A stretch of 64,000 bases of DNA from an uncultured Flavobacteriaceae bacterium (GCA_947500445.1 CANMSB010000010.1:79662-143661); one strand, 5' to 3'. Shown: positions 35,857 through 45,664, counted from the stretch's first letter. Notes: generated by a model not told the origin, from the letters alone. Translations and numbers: made by a program.

Positions 35857-36606
35857 CTATATTGCCTTGATAATGGCGATAAAATCATCGGCTACCAGTG
35901 AGGCGCCCCCGATCAAACCACCGTCCACATCTGGTTTGGAGAAAATTTCATTGGCATTTCCAGGCTTTACACTACCACCATACAATATGGATACATTACC
36001 GGCAACATTGGCGTCGTAACGATCGGTAATCGTTTTTCGGATAAAGGCGTGCATTTCTTGCGCCTGCTCCGGTGAAGCCGTTTCCCCGGTGCCGATGGCC
36101 CATACCGGTTCGTAAGCCAAAACAATATTTTTCCATGCCGAAGCATCCAAGGAGAACAGCGCATTTTTTAGCTGGTCGGCCACTACGTTAAAATGGTTCC
36201 CGGATTTTCTATCTTCCAATTCTTCCCCAAAACAAAACATGGTACGAATGTTCTTTTCTAGGGCAAACGTTACTTTTTTAGCCAAAATAGCATCGGTTTC
36301 CCCAAAATAGGCCCTACGTTCGGAATGACCGATGATGGCGGTATCCACACCAATATCCAACAACATATCTGCGGAAATCTCGCCGGTATATGCGCCGCTT
36401 TCTGCAAAATGCATGTTTTGGGCAATGACCGCTATAATGGAATCATCAAGATACCGGACCGCTTCACCCAGATTTACGTAAGGTGGGGCGACCATTACTT
36501 CGGCATTCGTATCGGGCAGTTTTGCCGATAACTCCGCCAACAAGGCTTCGGTCTCGGTCCTATTTTTATTCATCTTCCAGTTTCCTGCTACTATTTTACT
36601 TCTCAT
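35857..36606 (-). CDS. tpiA: Triosephosphate isomerase
   Basis: A 249-residue glycolytic enzyme interconverting DHAP and glyceraldehyde 3-phosphate. Starts MRSKIVAGNWKMNKN (catalytic Lys in NWKMN), IIGHSERRAYFGE has the catalytic His, VLAYEPVWAIGTG the catalytic Glu, and VSILYGGSVKPGNANE with GLIGGASL the phosphate site. Complete. Between the DoxX-like gene (47 bp upstream) and prmA. Confidence 0.98.
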   Translation of the reverse strand: MRSKIVAGNWKMNKNRTETEALLAELSAKLPDTNAEVMVAPPYVNLGEAVRYLDDSIIAVIAQNMHFAESGAYTGEISADMLLDIGVDTAIIGHSERRAYFGETDAILAKKVTFALEKNIRTMFCFGEELEDRKSGNHFNVVADQLKNALFSLDASAWKNIVLAYEPVWAIGTGETASPEQAQEMHAFIRKTITDRYDANVAGNVSILYGGSVKPGNANEIFSKPDVDGGLIGGASLVADDFIAIIKAI

Positions 36607-36653
36607 TATAATGACTGTTTATTTTCGTGATTACGTTATACGTGTTCCTATTG

Positions 36654-37757
36654 CTATTCTTTAAATTCCAGTTCGTCCAAATCATTGAAATGCACTTTTT
36701 GGACTATAGTGCCCTTTTCCAACACCAATACTCCGGGATTGGAACGCACTATTGTTTTTAAAGCCGTTTCATCGGTAAAATAAAAATCGAATCCGAGTCC
36801 ATAATCGTTGATCAAGGGTCCGGTAAGTGCATCGTTGGAGGCGGACATACCGATGACCTGATAGCCTTTTTCCAAGGCGGTATCGGTAACGGTCTTGATT
36901 TCCGAATACACATTGCGTTCCGTTTTGGCCACATCATAGGCGATGACCATTACCAACTTTGGCGCGACCAACAGGGTATCGGTAAAATCGGTTCCGTTCC
37001 GTTCCAATGTAAAATCATGTATCGGTGGTTCATATCCCTTCTGCACTTCCGTAGTTTCAACATCGATGAACTCCCCTTCTACATTTGGGTAATCGCCCTG
37101 TGTTACGATAACCTCTTCCTTGCCATCAATTTTAAACTTCCAGGCATAATCAAAGATGGCCGCCGGTGCCCCTTCGGGGACGTTCATTCCATCTTGAATA
37201 TTGGCCCCTATCTTATATGGTCTGAAATCGATTACGGGAAGGTGCCGCAGCACATATCTTGCATATAGCGCACTGATCACCAAAGCCGCGACGGTAATGA
37301 TACGCTTGGCATTGGAACCGACGATCGGTTTAATGAAGGCCCTTCCCTTGAAAAGTATCAGGATGAGCACCAATAAAATCACATCTTTGATAAAGGACTG
37401 CCAAGGGGTCAGCTTTAACGCATCGCCAAAGCAACCACAATCGGTAACCTTATTGAAATAAGCGGAATAAAAGGTGAGAAAGGTAAAGCCCAAAATCATT
37501 GCCAAAAGGCTCCACACCGTAAATTTTATACGAAACCCTACCAAGAGCATTACCCCCAATAGCACCTCGAGTATGACGACAAAAATAGAAATATACAGCG
37601 CATAAGGTTCGAAGAAGGGCAAATCGAGCACGCCCGGGCTAAAATACTCTTCCAATTTAAAAGAGAAGCCTACGGGATCGTTCAGTTTTATAAATCCGCT
37701 TACGATAAATAACACCCCTACTAAAACCCTGCTTATGGAAACCAAATATTTCATCAT
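36654..37757 (-). CDS. DoxX/MauE-like membrane protein with C-terminal thioredoxin-like part (BT_3928 family)
   Basis: A 367-residue protein. Residues 1-170 form a four-helix DoxX/MauE-like membrane domain (VGVLFIVSGFIKLNDPVGFSFKLEEYF; VTDCGCFGDALKLTPWQSFIKD with the conserved CGCFG). Residues 190-367 are a soluble domain with a thioredoxin-like pattern (LLVAPKLVMVIAYDVA, YQVIGMSASND) but no CxxC. Conserved next to tpiA and DUF1599 in Bacteroidota; function is unknown, a redox or disulfide role is guessed from MauE. Confidence 0.85.
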   Translation of the reverse strand: MMKYLVSISRVLVGVLFIVSGFIKLNDPVGFSFKLEEYFSPGVLDLPFFEPYALYISIFVVILEVLLGVMLLVGFRIKFTVWSLLAMILGFTFLTFYSAYFNKVTDCGCFGDALKLTPWQSFIKDVILLVLILILFKGRAFIKPIVGSNAKRIITVAALVISALYARYVLRHLPVIDFRPYKIGANIQDGMNVPEGAPAAIFDYAWKFKIDGKEEVIVTQGDYPNVEGEFIDVETTEVQKGYEPPIHDFTLERNGTDFTDTLLVAPKLVMVIAYDVAKTERNVYSEIKTVTDTALEKGYQVIGMSASNDALTGPLINDYGLGFDFYFTDETALKTIVRSNPGVLVLEKGTIVQKVHFNDLDELEFKE

Positions 37758-37836
37758 TTGCTCAACTTCCTTTTAAATATTTTCCGCACATTATGTTTGT
37801 CATGTTCCAAAAAATGGTCTGCTACAACTGACCGCG

Positions 37837-38382
37837 TTATTCCGGTTCGGCCCCTAAATGGATCATGGCGAAAACGGCATAGTTCACCATGTCCTGATAG
37901 TTGGCATCGATACCCTCACTGACCAACGTTTTCCCCTTATTGTCCTCTATTTGTTTGACCCGTAATATTTTTTGTAAAATAAGATCGGTAAGCGAACTCA
38001 CGCGCATGTCCCTCCAAGCTTCGCCATAATCGTGATTTTTATTTTCCATCAACCGTTTTGTTTCATGGGTGTGGGCATCGAACAGCGCCAAAGCTTCGGA
38101 GACCGAAAGATCGGGCTGGTCGGCAACACCCTTCTTCAGCTGAACCAATGCCATAATGGAGTAGTTGATGATTCCGATAAACTCGGAACGCTCCCCTTCG
38201 TCCACTTTGCGCACCTGATTTTCCTGCAAACCTCGAATACGTTGCGCTTTGATAAAAATTTGATCCGTTAACGAGGGAAGTCGAAGAATTCTCCAAGCAC
38301 TGCCATAGTCGCTCATTTTCTTTTCGAATAGCGCGCGACACGTTTGAATAACGTGGTCGTATTGTTCGGAGGTTTGCTGCAT
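37837..38382 (-). CDS. DUF1599 (nucleotide-modification-associated domain 1) protein
   Basis: A 181-residue cytosolic protein made of two similar halves: FEKKMSDYGSAWRILRLPSLTDQI and MENKNHDYGEAWRDMRVSSLTDLI, each followed by an IKAQRIRGLQ/LQKILRVKQIED helix and an IINYSIMALVQL/MVNYAVFAMIHL helix. So it is an internal duplication of the Nmad1-type module. Divergent from folP. Conserved in this neighbourhood across the phylum; biochemical role not established. Confidence 0.88.
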   Translation of the reverse strand: MQQTSEQYDHVIQTCRALFEKKMSDYGSAWRILRLPSLTDQIFIKAQRIRGLQENQVRKVDEGERSEFIGIINYSIMALVQLKKGVADQPDLSVSEALALFDAHTHETKRLMENKNHDYGEAWRDMRVSSLTDLILQKILRVKQIEDNKGKTLVSEGIDANYQDMVNYAVFAMIHLGAEPE

Positions 38383-38512
38383 CGTAATCGCTCTAATTTG
38401 CGTAAATTTCGTTCAAAATTTTGAATTCTTGGACTTCGGCGGTCGTAAACCCCGAGTTTGAAGGCAAATCTCGTGTTTTAAACTTGTTTTGTCAAACGAT
38501 ACCCTTGCGAAT

Positions 38513-39334
38513 ATGACCTTAAACTGTAAAGGCACCCTGATCGACCTCACCGTTCCTAAAATAATGGGAATCCTAAACGTTACTCCCGACTCTTTTTACG
38601 ACGGTGGCCGATACTCGGATAATGAGGGCGTATTGGCACAGGTAACCAAAATGTTGGATGAGGGCGCCACGTTTATCGACCTGGGCGCTTATAGCTCACG
38701 CCCCGGAGCGCAAGCGGTATCCGAAACGGAGGAATTGCAACGTATTTTACCGATAGTACGGCTGTTGTTGGACCATTTTCCAAAAATAACATTGTCCATA
38801 GACACCTTTAGGAGCAGCGTGGCCGCCGAATGTATAGCCGCCGGTGCCGCCATGATCAACGATATTTCCGCCGGAACAAGGGATACGGAAATGCTGGCTA
38901 CCGTAGCACGTTTGCGGGTACCCTATATTATGATGCATATGCGGGGAACTGCGAAGACCATGCAGGAACAGACCGACTATAGCGATCTGCTTACGGACAT
39001 CCTATTCTATTTTTCAGAGCGGATTGCCGCGGCAAGGACGCTCGGAATTCATGACATTGTAGTAGATCCCGGTTTTGGTTTTGCCAAAACCCTGGAGCAA
39101 AATTACGAGCTGTTGTCGCACCTTGACGCTTTCAAAGCCCTGGAACTTCCAATTTTGGTGGGGCTTAGCAGAAAATCGATGATCTATAAAGCGTTGGGCA
39201 CCACTGCGGAAAACGCCCTGAACGGGTCTACCGTTTTGCATACCTATGCCTTGCAAAAAGGCGCACAAATACTTCGGGTACACGACGTTAAGGAGGCAAT
39301 GGAGGCCATCACACTTTCACAGCTTTTAGCTTAA
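38513..39334 (+). CDS. folP: Dihydropteroate synthase
   Basis: A 273-residue TIM barrel joining pABA to dihydropterin pyrophosphate in folate synthesis. Signature GILNVTPDSFYDGGRYSD and FIDLGAYSSRPGAQAVSETEE (the loops that bind pABA and pterin), then SIDTFRSSVA, INDISAG, DPGFGFAKTLEQNYELL and GLSRKSMIYK. The ATG at 38513 fits the family start; a TTG eight codons upstream is possible. Followed by cdaA on the same strand. Confidence 0.96.
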   Translation: MTLNCKGTLIDLTVPKIMGILNVTPDSFYDGGRYSDNEGVLAQVTKMLDEGATFIDLGAYSSRPGAQAVSETEELQRILPIVRLLLDHFPKITLSIDTFRSSVAAECIAAGAAMINDISAGTRDTEMLATVARLRVPYIMMHMRGTAKTMQEQTDYSDLLTDILFYFSERIAAARTLGIHDIVVDPGFGFAKTLEQNYELLSHLDAFKALELPILVGLSRKSMIYKALGTTAENALNGSTVLHTYALQKGAQILRVHDVKEAMEAITLSQLLA

Positions 39335-39441
39335 GTTCACGTCCATTACCATGATTTTCGACCTCCCGACACCGGTAGTTCGGATACCATCGATTTTGGT
39401 ACGTCTATTTTTCATAATTTTACCAAAACGGCGAAAGGGAA

Positions 39442-40227
39442 TTGGATTTTTTGAATTTTATCGAATTTAAGATAACGGATGTCCTTGATATTATTCTGGT
39501 CGCCATTCTTCTTTACTATATCTACAAATTGGTCCGCGGCTCCGTGGCCATCAACATCTTTATCGGAATCGTTATTGTTTGGACCTTTTGGAAACTGACC
39601 GAATTGTTGGGTATGGAAATGATCAGTAGTATGGTCGGTGCCTTTATGCAAGTTGGCCTGATTGCCCTGATCATTGTATTTCAACAGGAAATACGTAAGT
39701 TTTTGCTGATGATCGGTTCGACCAATTTTGCGAACAAACGAAACTTTGTAAAACATTTTAAGTTTTTAAGACAGGAAGGGTTGACCACCAGTTTGGATGT
39801 GAACGCCATTTTAGGGGCGTGCGAAAACATGGCCAGTTCCAAAACGGGAGCCCTTTTGGTATTTGCCCGAAACAACTCCTTGGACTTTGTTAAATCGACG
39901 GGGGATATTATGTACTCCGAGGTAAACCAACCGATCTTGGAGAGCATCTTTTATAAAAACAGTCCCCTCCATGATGGCGCTGTAGTAATAGAAAACAATT
40001 ATATCGTAGCGACGAGGGTAATACTGCCCGTTTCCAATGAACGTGGTATTCCGCTGCGCTTCGGGTTACGGCATCGTGCAGCGGTGGGCATTACGGACAA
40101 GACCGATGCGATCGCACTGGTAGTCAGTGAGGAAACGGGAAACATCTCCTACATTAAAAACGGCGCCTTTGTCCCTTTTAAGGATACCGAAAGCCTTTCC
40201 AACATGCTAAAAGAGGATTTGGTTTAA
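39442..40227 (+). CDS. cdaA: Diadenylate cyclase CdaA
   Basis: A 261-residue membrane enzyme making c-di-AMP from two ATP. Three N-terminal helices (residues 10-90), then the DAC domain: PLHDGAVVIENN with the catalytic DGA near 177 and LRFGLRHRAAVGIT with RHR near 209. The start is TTG at 39442 (LDFLNFIEFKI), preceded by AAAGGGA, since no ATG fits. Adjacent folP-cdaA order is common in Bacteroidota. c-di-AMP controls osmotic and envelope homeostasis; targets are not in the window. Confidence 0.95.
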   Translation: MDFLNFIEFKITDVLDIILVAILLYYIYKLVRGSVAINIFIGIVIVWTFWKLTELLGMEMISSMVGAFMQVGLIALIIVFQQEIRKFLLMIGSTNFANKRNFVKHFKFLRQEGLTTSLDVNAILGACENMASSKTGALLVFARNNSLDFVKSTGDIMYSEVNQPILESIFYKNSPLHDGAVVIENNYIVATRVILPVSNERGIPLRFGLRHRAAVGITDKTDAIALVVSEETGNISYIKNGAFVPFKDTESLSNMLKEDLV

Positions 40228-40300
40228 AGAAACTCATCAGGTCCAATATTACTTAGAAGCTACTTTAGTGAATTACCAAACTTGATATGGCTACCTATCA

Positions 40301-42067
40301 TCAAGCAACCTCGTCGGCCAAAAATTGGGCCTCGTAGAGGGTGTTATAGTAGCCACCTTTTTTCAGAAGTTCTTTATGGGTTCCGGTCTCCACAATTTTA
40401 CCGGCATCCATCACCAAAATCTTATCCGCCTTTTTAATGGTCGCCAACCGGTGTGCAATAATAATGGAGGTACGGCCCTCTGTAATTTTTTCCGTTGCCT
40501 TTTGTATGAGCTGCTCGGAATAGGTATCTACGGATGACGTGGCCTCGTCCAACACCAAAATACTCGGATCGCTGACATAGGCCCTTAAAAAAGCGATCAA
40601 CTGTCGCTGTCCGCTCGATAGCATGGTTCCACGCTCCTTTACGTTATAGGTATACCCTCCGGGAAGACTTTCGATAAACTCGTGCACTCCGATCTGTTTT
40701 GCCGCCGCCTCGATTTGCTGTAGGGACACCTCCGCGTCCTTTAAAGAGATATTGTTGGCAATGGTATCGGCAAAAAGAAAAACATCTTGCAAAACCACCG
40801 CGATATGTGAGCGTAAGTTGGACAAGGTGTATTCCTTTATGGAAACGCCATCCACCGAAATGGTACCGGAATTTATTTCATAAAAACGGTTCAAAAGGTT
40901 AATGATGGTCGATTTACCGGCCCCTGTCGACCCGACAATGGCCACGGTCTCCCCTGCTTTCACATCGAAAGAAATACCGTGCAACACCTCCTCGTCCGCC
41001 AAATAGCCAAAGTGGACATCCTTAAAAGAGATTTCCCCTTGTACCTGTTCCCGTTCCGTTGCTCCAGAATCGGCAATACGGCTGTCGGTATCCAAAATGG
41101 CAAATACGCGATTGGCCGCGACCATGCCCATCTGTAGGGTATTGAACTTATCGGCAATCTGCCGTAGCGGCCTAAAAAGAAGTTCTATCAAAAATAGAAA
41201 GGAAACAATGGTACCGATGGTGTCGGGTACAACGCTGTTCAAATCCTGTAATACGCCAAAATACACCACCAAACCTACCGCTATGGCAGAGACAATTTCG
41301 GCAATCGGAAAAAAAATGGAATTGTACCATACCGTTTTTAACCAAGCGTTCTGATGTTTCTCGTTGATCTTCCTGAATTTTTCTTTCTCGATTTCCTCAC
41401 GTGTGAACAACTGTACTATTTTCATGCCCGTTATACGCTCTTGCACAAAAGAGTTTAAATTGGATACCTGGGCACGCACTTCGATAAACGCGATTTTCAT
41501 TGCTTTTTGAAACAATCGGGTAGCATATAGGATGATCGGCAACAGGGCAAAGACCAATAAAGCCAATCTCCAGTTAAGATATAACATCACTATTGCTGCC
41601 GTTAGCATTTTCAATAAATCGGCAACGATCACAAAAAAGCCTTGACTAAAAATTTCCCCGATGCGCTGCATATCGGCCACTGCCCTGGTGACCAAAACCC
41701 CAATGGACGAGTTATCAAAATACTGCATTCGAAAACCCATCATCTTTTGGAAAAGGGCCACACGTATATCCTTGATCACCGATTGCCCTAGCCAATTGGC
41801 ATAATAGTTAAAACCCAACTGACTGATCACCTGCCCCAATAACACTCCCAGCATGGTCAATGTAAGGGTCAACAACTTGTCGGCATCGTTCGGTTTTATG
41901 GCCTCGTTTACGATCTTTCCGGCAAAAGAAGCCGTCAATACGGCAAAAACGGACAACAGTACAGCGGCAAGGGCCACCCCATAAAACGTTGTGCGATACG
42001 GTCTTGTATGCGCGATCAACCGCTTGAACAAGTTGTAATCAAATGCCTTCCCCGAATTATTTTCCAT
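40301..42067 (-). CDS. ABC exporter, fused permease and ATPase (MsbA-like)
   Basis: A 588-residue half-transporter, six helices then an ATPase domain. Walker A GSTGAGKST near residue 377, Q-loop, signature LSSGQRQL, Walker B SILVLDEATS, and HRLATI are all intact. Substrate unknown (lipid or drug-type exporter). The native start is taken as ATG at 42067 (MENNSGKAF); three more codons (MSS) can be read from the inverted repeat of the inserted element at 42069-42228. Before insertion the start would have overlapped the truA stop as TAATG. Confidence 0.93.
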   Translation of the reverse strand: MENNSGKAFDYNLFKRLIAHTRPYRTTFYGVALAAVLLSVFAVLTASFAGKIVNEAIKPNDADKLLTLTLTMLGVLLGQVISQLGFNYYANWLGQSVIKDIRVALFQKMMGFRMQYFDNSSIGVLVTRAVADMQRIGEIFSQGFFVIVADLLKMLTAAIVMLYLNWRLALLVFALLPIILYATRLFQKAMKIAFIEVRAQVSNLNSFVQERITGMKIVQLFTREEIEKEKFRKINEKHQNAWLKTVWYNSIFFPIAEIVSAIAVGLVVYFGVLQDLNSVVPDTIGTIVSFLFLIELLFRPLRQIADKFNTLQMGMVAANRVFAILDTDSRIADSGATEREQVQGEISFKDVHFGYLADEEVLHGISFDVKAGETVAIVGSTGAGKSTIINLLNRFYEINSGTISVDGVSIKEYTLSNLRSHIAVVLQDVFLFADTIANNISLKDAEVSLQQIEAAAKQIGVHEFIESLPGGYTYNVKERGTMLSSGQRQLIAFLRAYVSDPSILVLDEATSSVDTYSEQLIQKATEKITEGRTSIIIAHRLATIKKADKILVMDAGKIVETGTHKELLKKGGYYNTLYEAQFLADEVA

Positions 42068-42068
42068 T

Positions 42069-42228
42069 GAACTCATTTAGACTTTTTTAATTGGCTAAAA
42101 AATTGCCCTTTACAGCCCTGTTTTTGCCTTTTTTTCCTCTCGTAGCCCTGCTATGAAACTCAAAAAAGTCTTCAACAGGCCTTTAAATCACTAATTTTCG
42201 CTTCAATCCAAAAAGTCTAAATGAGTTC
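42069..42228 (-). mobile_element. Family 3 MITE-like element (copy H)
   Basis: A 160-bp non-coding element with inverted ends GAACTCATTTAGACTTTTT and GAACTCATTTAGACTTTTTG. It is flanked by ATT on each side (42066-42068 and 42229-42231), a 3-bp target duplication. Homologous over most of its length to the sequence from 63823 to the window end. It separates truA from the ABC exporter gene. Confidence 0.8.
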
Positions 42229-42229
42229 A

Positions 42230-42973
42230 TTACTTAAATAGCTCCTGCGGATATAAAACCCTGGTTAAATATAATCCTTTTGCCGGTACCGAAGGGCCCG
42301 CCATGGCCCGGTCCTTACTGGCGATGACCGCATGTAGCGCCTCTGGTAATTTTTTACCCGTTCCGATGTCCAATAAGGTACCCACGATCGCTCGCACCAT
42401 GTTCCTTAGAAATCGATCCGCCGTAATCGAAAAGACCAATCGCTCCCCCACAACTTGCCATTGTGCCGAACGGATATCGCAGCGATAGGTTTTTACATCG
42501 GTGTTGGATTTGGAAAAACATTCGAAATCGTCATACTCCAATAATAGGGATGCCGCACGGTTCATCGCTGCTACGTCCAATGGCATTTTAACATAATGTG
42601 CCAGACCCGTTAAAAAAGGATTTTTTTGCTGTGTCACCCAATATTCATAACCCCGTTCCACCGCATGAAAACGTGCGTGGGCCGTATCGGAAACCTCAAA
42701 AATTTCCTCGACGGCAATACCCTCGGGCAAAAATGCGTTCAAACGATGCGTCAATTCAGATTGTTCGGCGATACCATCACTGTCAAAATGGGCAAACATG
42801 GTCTTTGCATGTACTCCTGCGTCCGTTCGACCGGCACCGACCAAGTTTATGGCATTCCCCAACAGCTTGGAAAAAGCATCTTCCATTACCGATTGCACGG
42901 TAATGGCATTCGGTTGTTTTTGCCACCCGTGGTACGCGGTTCCCATATATGAAAACTGAACAAAATATCTCAA
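42230..42973 (-). CDS. truA: tRNA pseudouridine synthase A
   Basis: A 247-residue enzyme making pseudouridine at tRNA positions 38-40. The catalytic Asp is in VGAGRTDAGVHAKTMFAHF; RYFVQFSYMGTAYHGWQKQPNAITVQ is the classic start and FLRNMVRAIVGTLLDIG the late motif. The TTG at 42973 (LRYFVQF) is chosen because a TATCTTTG promoter element at 42999-43006 would place transcription start after the upstream GTG at 43009. Stop TAA immediately meets the family 3 element. Confidence 0.95.
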   Translation of the reverse strand: MRYFVQFSYMGTAYHGWQKQPNAITVQSVMEDAFSKLLGNAINLVGAGRTDAGVHAKTMFAHFDSDGIAEQSELTHRLNAFLPEGIAVEEIFEVSDTAHARFHAVERGYEYWVTQQKNPFLTGLAHYVKMPLDVAAMNRAASLLLEYDDFECFSKSNTDVKTYRCDIRSAQWQVVGERLVFSITADRFLRNMVRAIVGTLLDIGTGKKLPEALHAVIASKDRAMAGPSVPAKGLYLTRVLYPQELFK

Positions 42974-42998
42974 GGAAGAAAAGTAGGATTCACGAATG

Positions 42999-43006
42999 CA
43001 AAGATA
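42999..43006 (-). promoter_or_regulatory. -7 element (TATCTTTG) of the truA promoter
   Basis: Exact match to TAnnTTTG on the minus strand, 26 bp before the TTG start. No TTG at the ideal distance upstream, only one at 14 nt, so strength is uncertain. Confidence 0.4.
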
Positions 43007-43215
43007 CACATTAGGGGAAACAAGCCTGCTTAAAAAGTGGCACCGGAATCGGAAAGCCGTAATAATCGTGTTAAACCTTAAGAGTACATAGGCTCGATCA
43101 CTAAAAGGAAATGTGCAACGAAAGGATAAAAACTAAAGCATTATTTTTAATCGGGAAATTTTCACTGGCCGTTCCTATTTTTATAGCTTAGCGGACCGAA
43201 CAATAGCAATCGTAC

Positions 43216-43710
43216 GTGACCAAAATTCTACTTTTATCGGATACCCATTCCCATATGGACGATAGCATACTAAAATATGCTGCCCAGGCAGATGAAATTT
43301 GGCATGCGGGGGATATCGGCAGTTTATCCGTTACCGATACCCTGGCAAAGATCAAACCGCTGCGCGCGGTATACGGCAATATCGACAACGCGGCCATTCA
43401 GCAGGAATTTCCGTTGAACGATCGTTTTTTTTGCGAGGAGGTATCGGTGTTTATGACGCATATCGGTGGCTATCCCCCAAAATACAATGCGCGTACCCGG
43501 AACGAGATCAAAAATGACCCTCCACAATTGTTTATCTGTGGGCATTCCCATATTTTAAAAGTGATGATGGACAAAAAACTGCAGGTGTTGCATATGAATC
43601 CCGGAGCTTGTGGAAAACATGGTTTTCATCATGTGCGGACCATGCTACGTTTCGAAATCGATGGAAAAGACATTAAAAACCTAGAGGTCGTGGAATTGGG
43701 GAAACGATAA
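43216..43710 (+). CDS. YfcE-type metallophosphoesterase
   Basis: A 164-residue calcineurin-like phosphoesterase with GTG start. Metal-binding motifs in order: LLSDTHSHMDD, IWHAGDIGS, VYGNIDN, THIGGYPPK, and LFICGHSHILKV. Short single-domain members (MJ0936/YfcE group) hydrolyse phosphodiesters in the cytosol; the natural substrate is unknown. Divergent from truA. Confidence 0.93.
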   Translation: MTKILLLSDTHSHMDDSILKYAAQADEIWHAGDIGSLSVTDTLAKIKPLRAVYGNIDNAAIQQEFPLNDRFFCEEVSVFMTHIGGYPPKYNARTRNEIKNDPPQLFICGHSHILKVMMDKKLQVLHMNPGACGKHGFHHVRTMLRFEIDGKDIKNLEVVELGKR

Positions 43711-43789
43711 CCTTATTCAGGAACCATCTTTTTCTCCTTATTTTCGTAAACCGACAAAACGCATAACAATCCTTTTAATCAAGCTCAAA

Positions 43790-45091
43790 ATGACCTTTGC
43801 ACAACGAATGGCGACCATGATCGCCTTGATCTTACTGTTTCAATTTACGGCGATTGCCCAAGTATCCATTTCCCTGGACAGACCCGATGGAATCTTTTCG
43901 GTGGGGGAAACAGTCCATTGGACCATTACCCTAGATAAGGATGCAAAATTAGACTCCCTTACCTATTCTTTAAAGCTTGGCGGGCTCACGGTCGTTTCCG
44001 AGGGGGCCCTACCCACAAAAGGCAACAAGGCACGGTTGCAACATCAATTTACCGCCCCTGGTGCCATTTTACTCGAACTCGACTGGGTAACTGCGAACGG
44101 GTCGCATAACGAACAGCTGAGCGGGGCCATTGCAGACCCCGACAAAATAGCGCTCTCAAGCGAACGCCCGGCCGATTTCGATGCCTTTTGGGACAAGCAG
44201 ATCGAACTACTAAAGGCCATCCCCAAAAACACCCAGATACAACACCGTCATTTGCCGGAAAATCCGAATATCGAATATGCCCATATTCAGATGAAAAACA
44301 TTAACAAAAGTTGGATCCGTGGCCAAATGGCAAAACCAAAGGACAACAAAAAACTTCCCGCGCTGTTGATCGTGCAATGGGCAGGGGTATATCCATTACA
44401 ACCCGAATGGGCCATCGACAAGGCCAAAGAGGGTTGGTTGGTACTCAACATCAACCCCCATGACCTGCCTATCGACCGGGAGCAGCATTTTTATACCGAA
44501 AAAAAAGAAGGTTTTCTAAAAGATTACCCCTCCATTGATAATGAGAGTAGGGAACAGAGCTACTTTTTACGCATGTACCTTTCTTGTTTCCGTGCCGCCG
44601 AATACTTGACCGAACATCCCGATTGGGACGGAGAGACCTTGGTCGTCATGGGAACGAGCCAGGGAGGCCTGCAGGCCGTGGTTACGGCGGGACTGCATCC
44701 TAAGATAACCGCCTCCATGGCTTTGGTACCCGCAGGTTTTGATACTATGGGCCCCACGATCGGCAGAAAGGGCGGTTGGCCCCATTGGTATACCAATACC
44801 GAAGGAAAAGACAAGGAAAAAGTATGGGCTACCAGTCGGTATTATGATGTGGCCAATTTTGTACCCAACATTACCTGCCCCATGCTCGTGGGTATTGGCC
44901 TGCTCGACCAAACTTGCCCGCCGGAGGGTATTTATGCCGGTATCAACCAATTGAAAGGGTATCGAGAAGTGTTGTTGTTGCCCCGTTCGGAACACCAATC
45001 CAAAGAAGGTTCCCAGGACGCCTACACCCAAAAATTGGAAACGTTTTGGTTACCTGCCCTTAGGGAGGGAACGTTCTCCGTTAAAGATTGA
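43790..45091 (+). CDS. Acetylxylan esterase / cephalosporin-C deacetylase family, secreted
   Basis: A 433-residue alpha/beta hydrolase with signal peptide (cleavage after IAQ near residue 24), an Ig-like N-terminal domain (residues 25-120), and an AXE1 catalytic domain starting RPADFDAFWDKQIE. Nucleophile Ser in VVMGTSQGGLQAV (about 288), acid in GLLDQTCPPEG, His in PRSEHQSKEGS. It would remove acetyl groups from plant or algal polysaccharides in the periplasm. Not in an obvious polysaccharide locus. Confidence 0.92.
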   Translation: MTFAQRMATMIALILLFQFTAIAQVSISLDRPDGIFSVGETVHWTITLDKDAKLDSLTYSLKLGGLTVVSEGALPTKGNKARLQHQFTAPGAILLELDWVTANGSHNEQLSGAIADPDKIALSSERPADFDAFWDKQIELLKAIPKNTQIQHRHLPENPNIEYAHIQMKNINKSWIRGQMAKPKDNKKLPALLIVQWAGVYPLQPEWAIDKAKEGWLVLNINPHDLPIDREQHFYTEKKEGFLKDYPSIDNESREQSYFLRMYLSCFRAAEYLTEHPDWDGETLVVMGTSQGGLQAVVTAGLHPKITASMALVPAGFDTMGPTIGRKGGWPHWYTNTEGKDKEKVWATSRYYDVANFVPNITCPMLVGIGLLDQTCPPEGIYAGINQLKGYREVLLLPRSEHQSKEGSQDAYTQKLETFWLPALREGTFSVKD

Positions 45092-45176
45092 ATAAAGCGG
45101 TCGCACGGCACCCTTACCGTGGTATGCTCCGAGTATGGCATTACTATGCAGAGTACCTTGCGTATGGTACAAAAAA

Positions 45177-45200
45177 AGCCCAGGGAACAACCCCTGGGCT
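45177..45200 (-). terminator. Rho-independent terminator of the DUF4293 gene
   Basis: AGCCCAGGG pairs with CCCTGGGCT over a 6-nt loop, with a seven-base T run on the minus strand. Lies 30 bp beyond the DUF4293 stop. Confidence 0.85.
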
Positions 45201-45229
45201 CACGCACTAATACTACTAAGATGTAAGGT

Positions 45230-45640
45230 TTATCGCAAACGATCCACAGATTTTACAAGATCCTCATCCTTTTTAATGTTCCTGTTGGCCAGGACCAAAA
45301 AAACGATAGAAATAATAGGAATCAGCATCCCAATACCCTTCTCCGAAACCAAGGTTTCTCCAGATAAGTTTAGCGATCGGTAAACGAAAAATCCTAGTAA
45401 AAAAAGATTTAATATCATATTCAATCTGTTTATCACAAATTGATTTTTTCTATTCTTGAACAACAAAATAGCCACAAGGGCCAAAACGGCGATGACATAG
45501 AACGAAATGGAAATCAACATTTCATTGCTTGCATAAATTTCCGTACCGCTAGCATCGGACCAAAGGTGCAACCAAAAGGGCAAAACGCCCGCAATAATCA
45601 GTACCAAGAGTAAATATACGGTTTGAATTCTCTGCAACAT
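45230..45640 (-). CDS. DUF4293 family membrane protein
   Basis: A 136-residue protein with four hydrophobic helices, starting MLQRIQTVYLLLVLIIAGVLPF, the typical opening of DUF4293 in Bacteroidota, and ending in a charged tail (ANRNIKKDEDLVKSVDRLR). It is usually found next to rho, as here (divergent). Function is unknown. A TACTTTTG promoter element sits 25 bp upstream of its ATG. Confidence 0.88.
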   Translation of the reverse strand: MLQRIQTVYLLLVLIIAGVLPFWLHLWSDASGTEIYASNEMLISISFYVIAVLALVAILLFKNRKNQFVINRLNMILNLFLLGFFVYRSLNLSGETLVSEKGIGMLIPIISIVFLVLANRNIKKDEDLVKSVDRLR

Positions 45641-45664
45641 GGACTATTAACGTTTTAAGCATCG

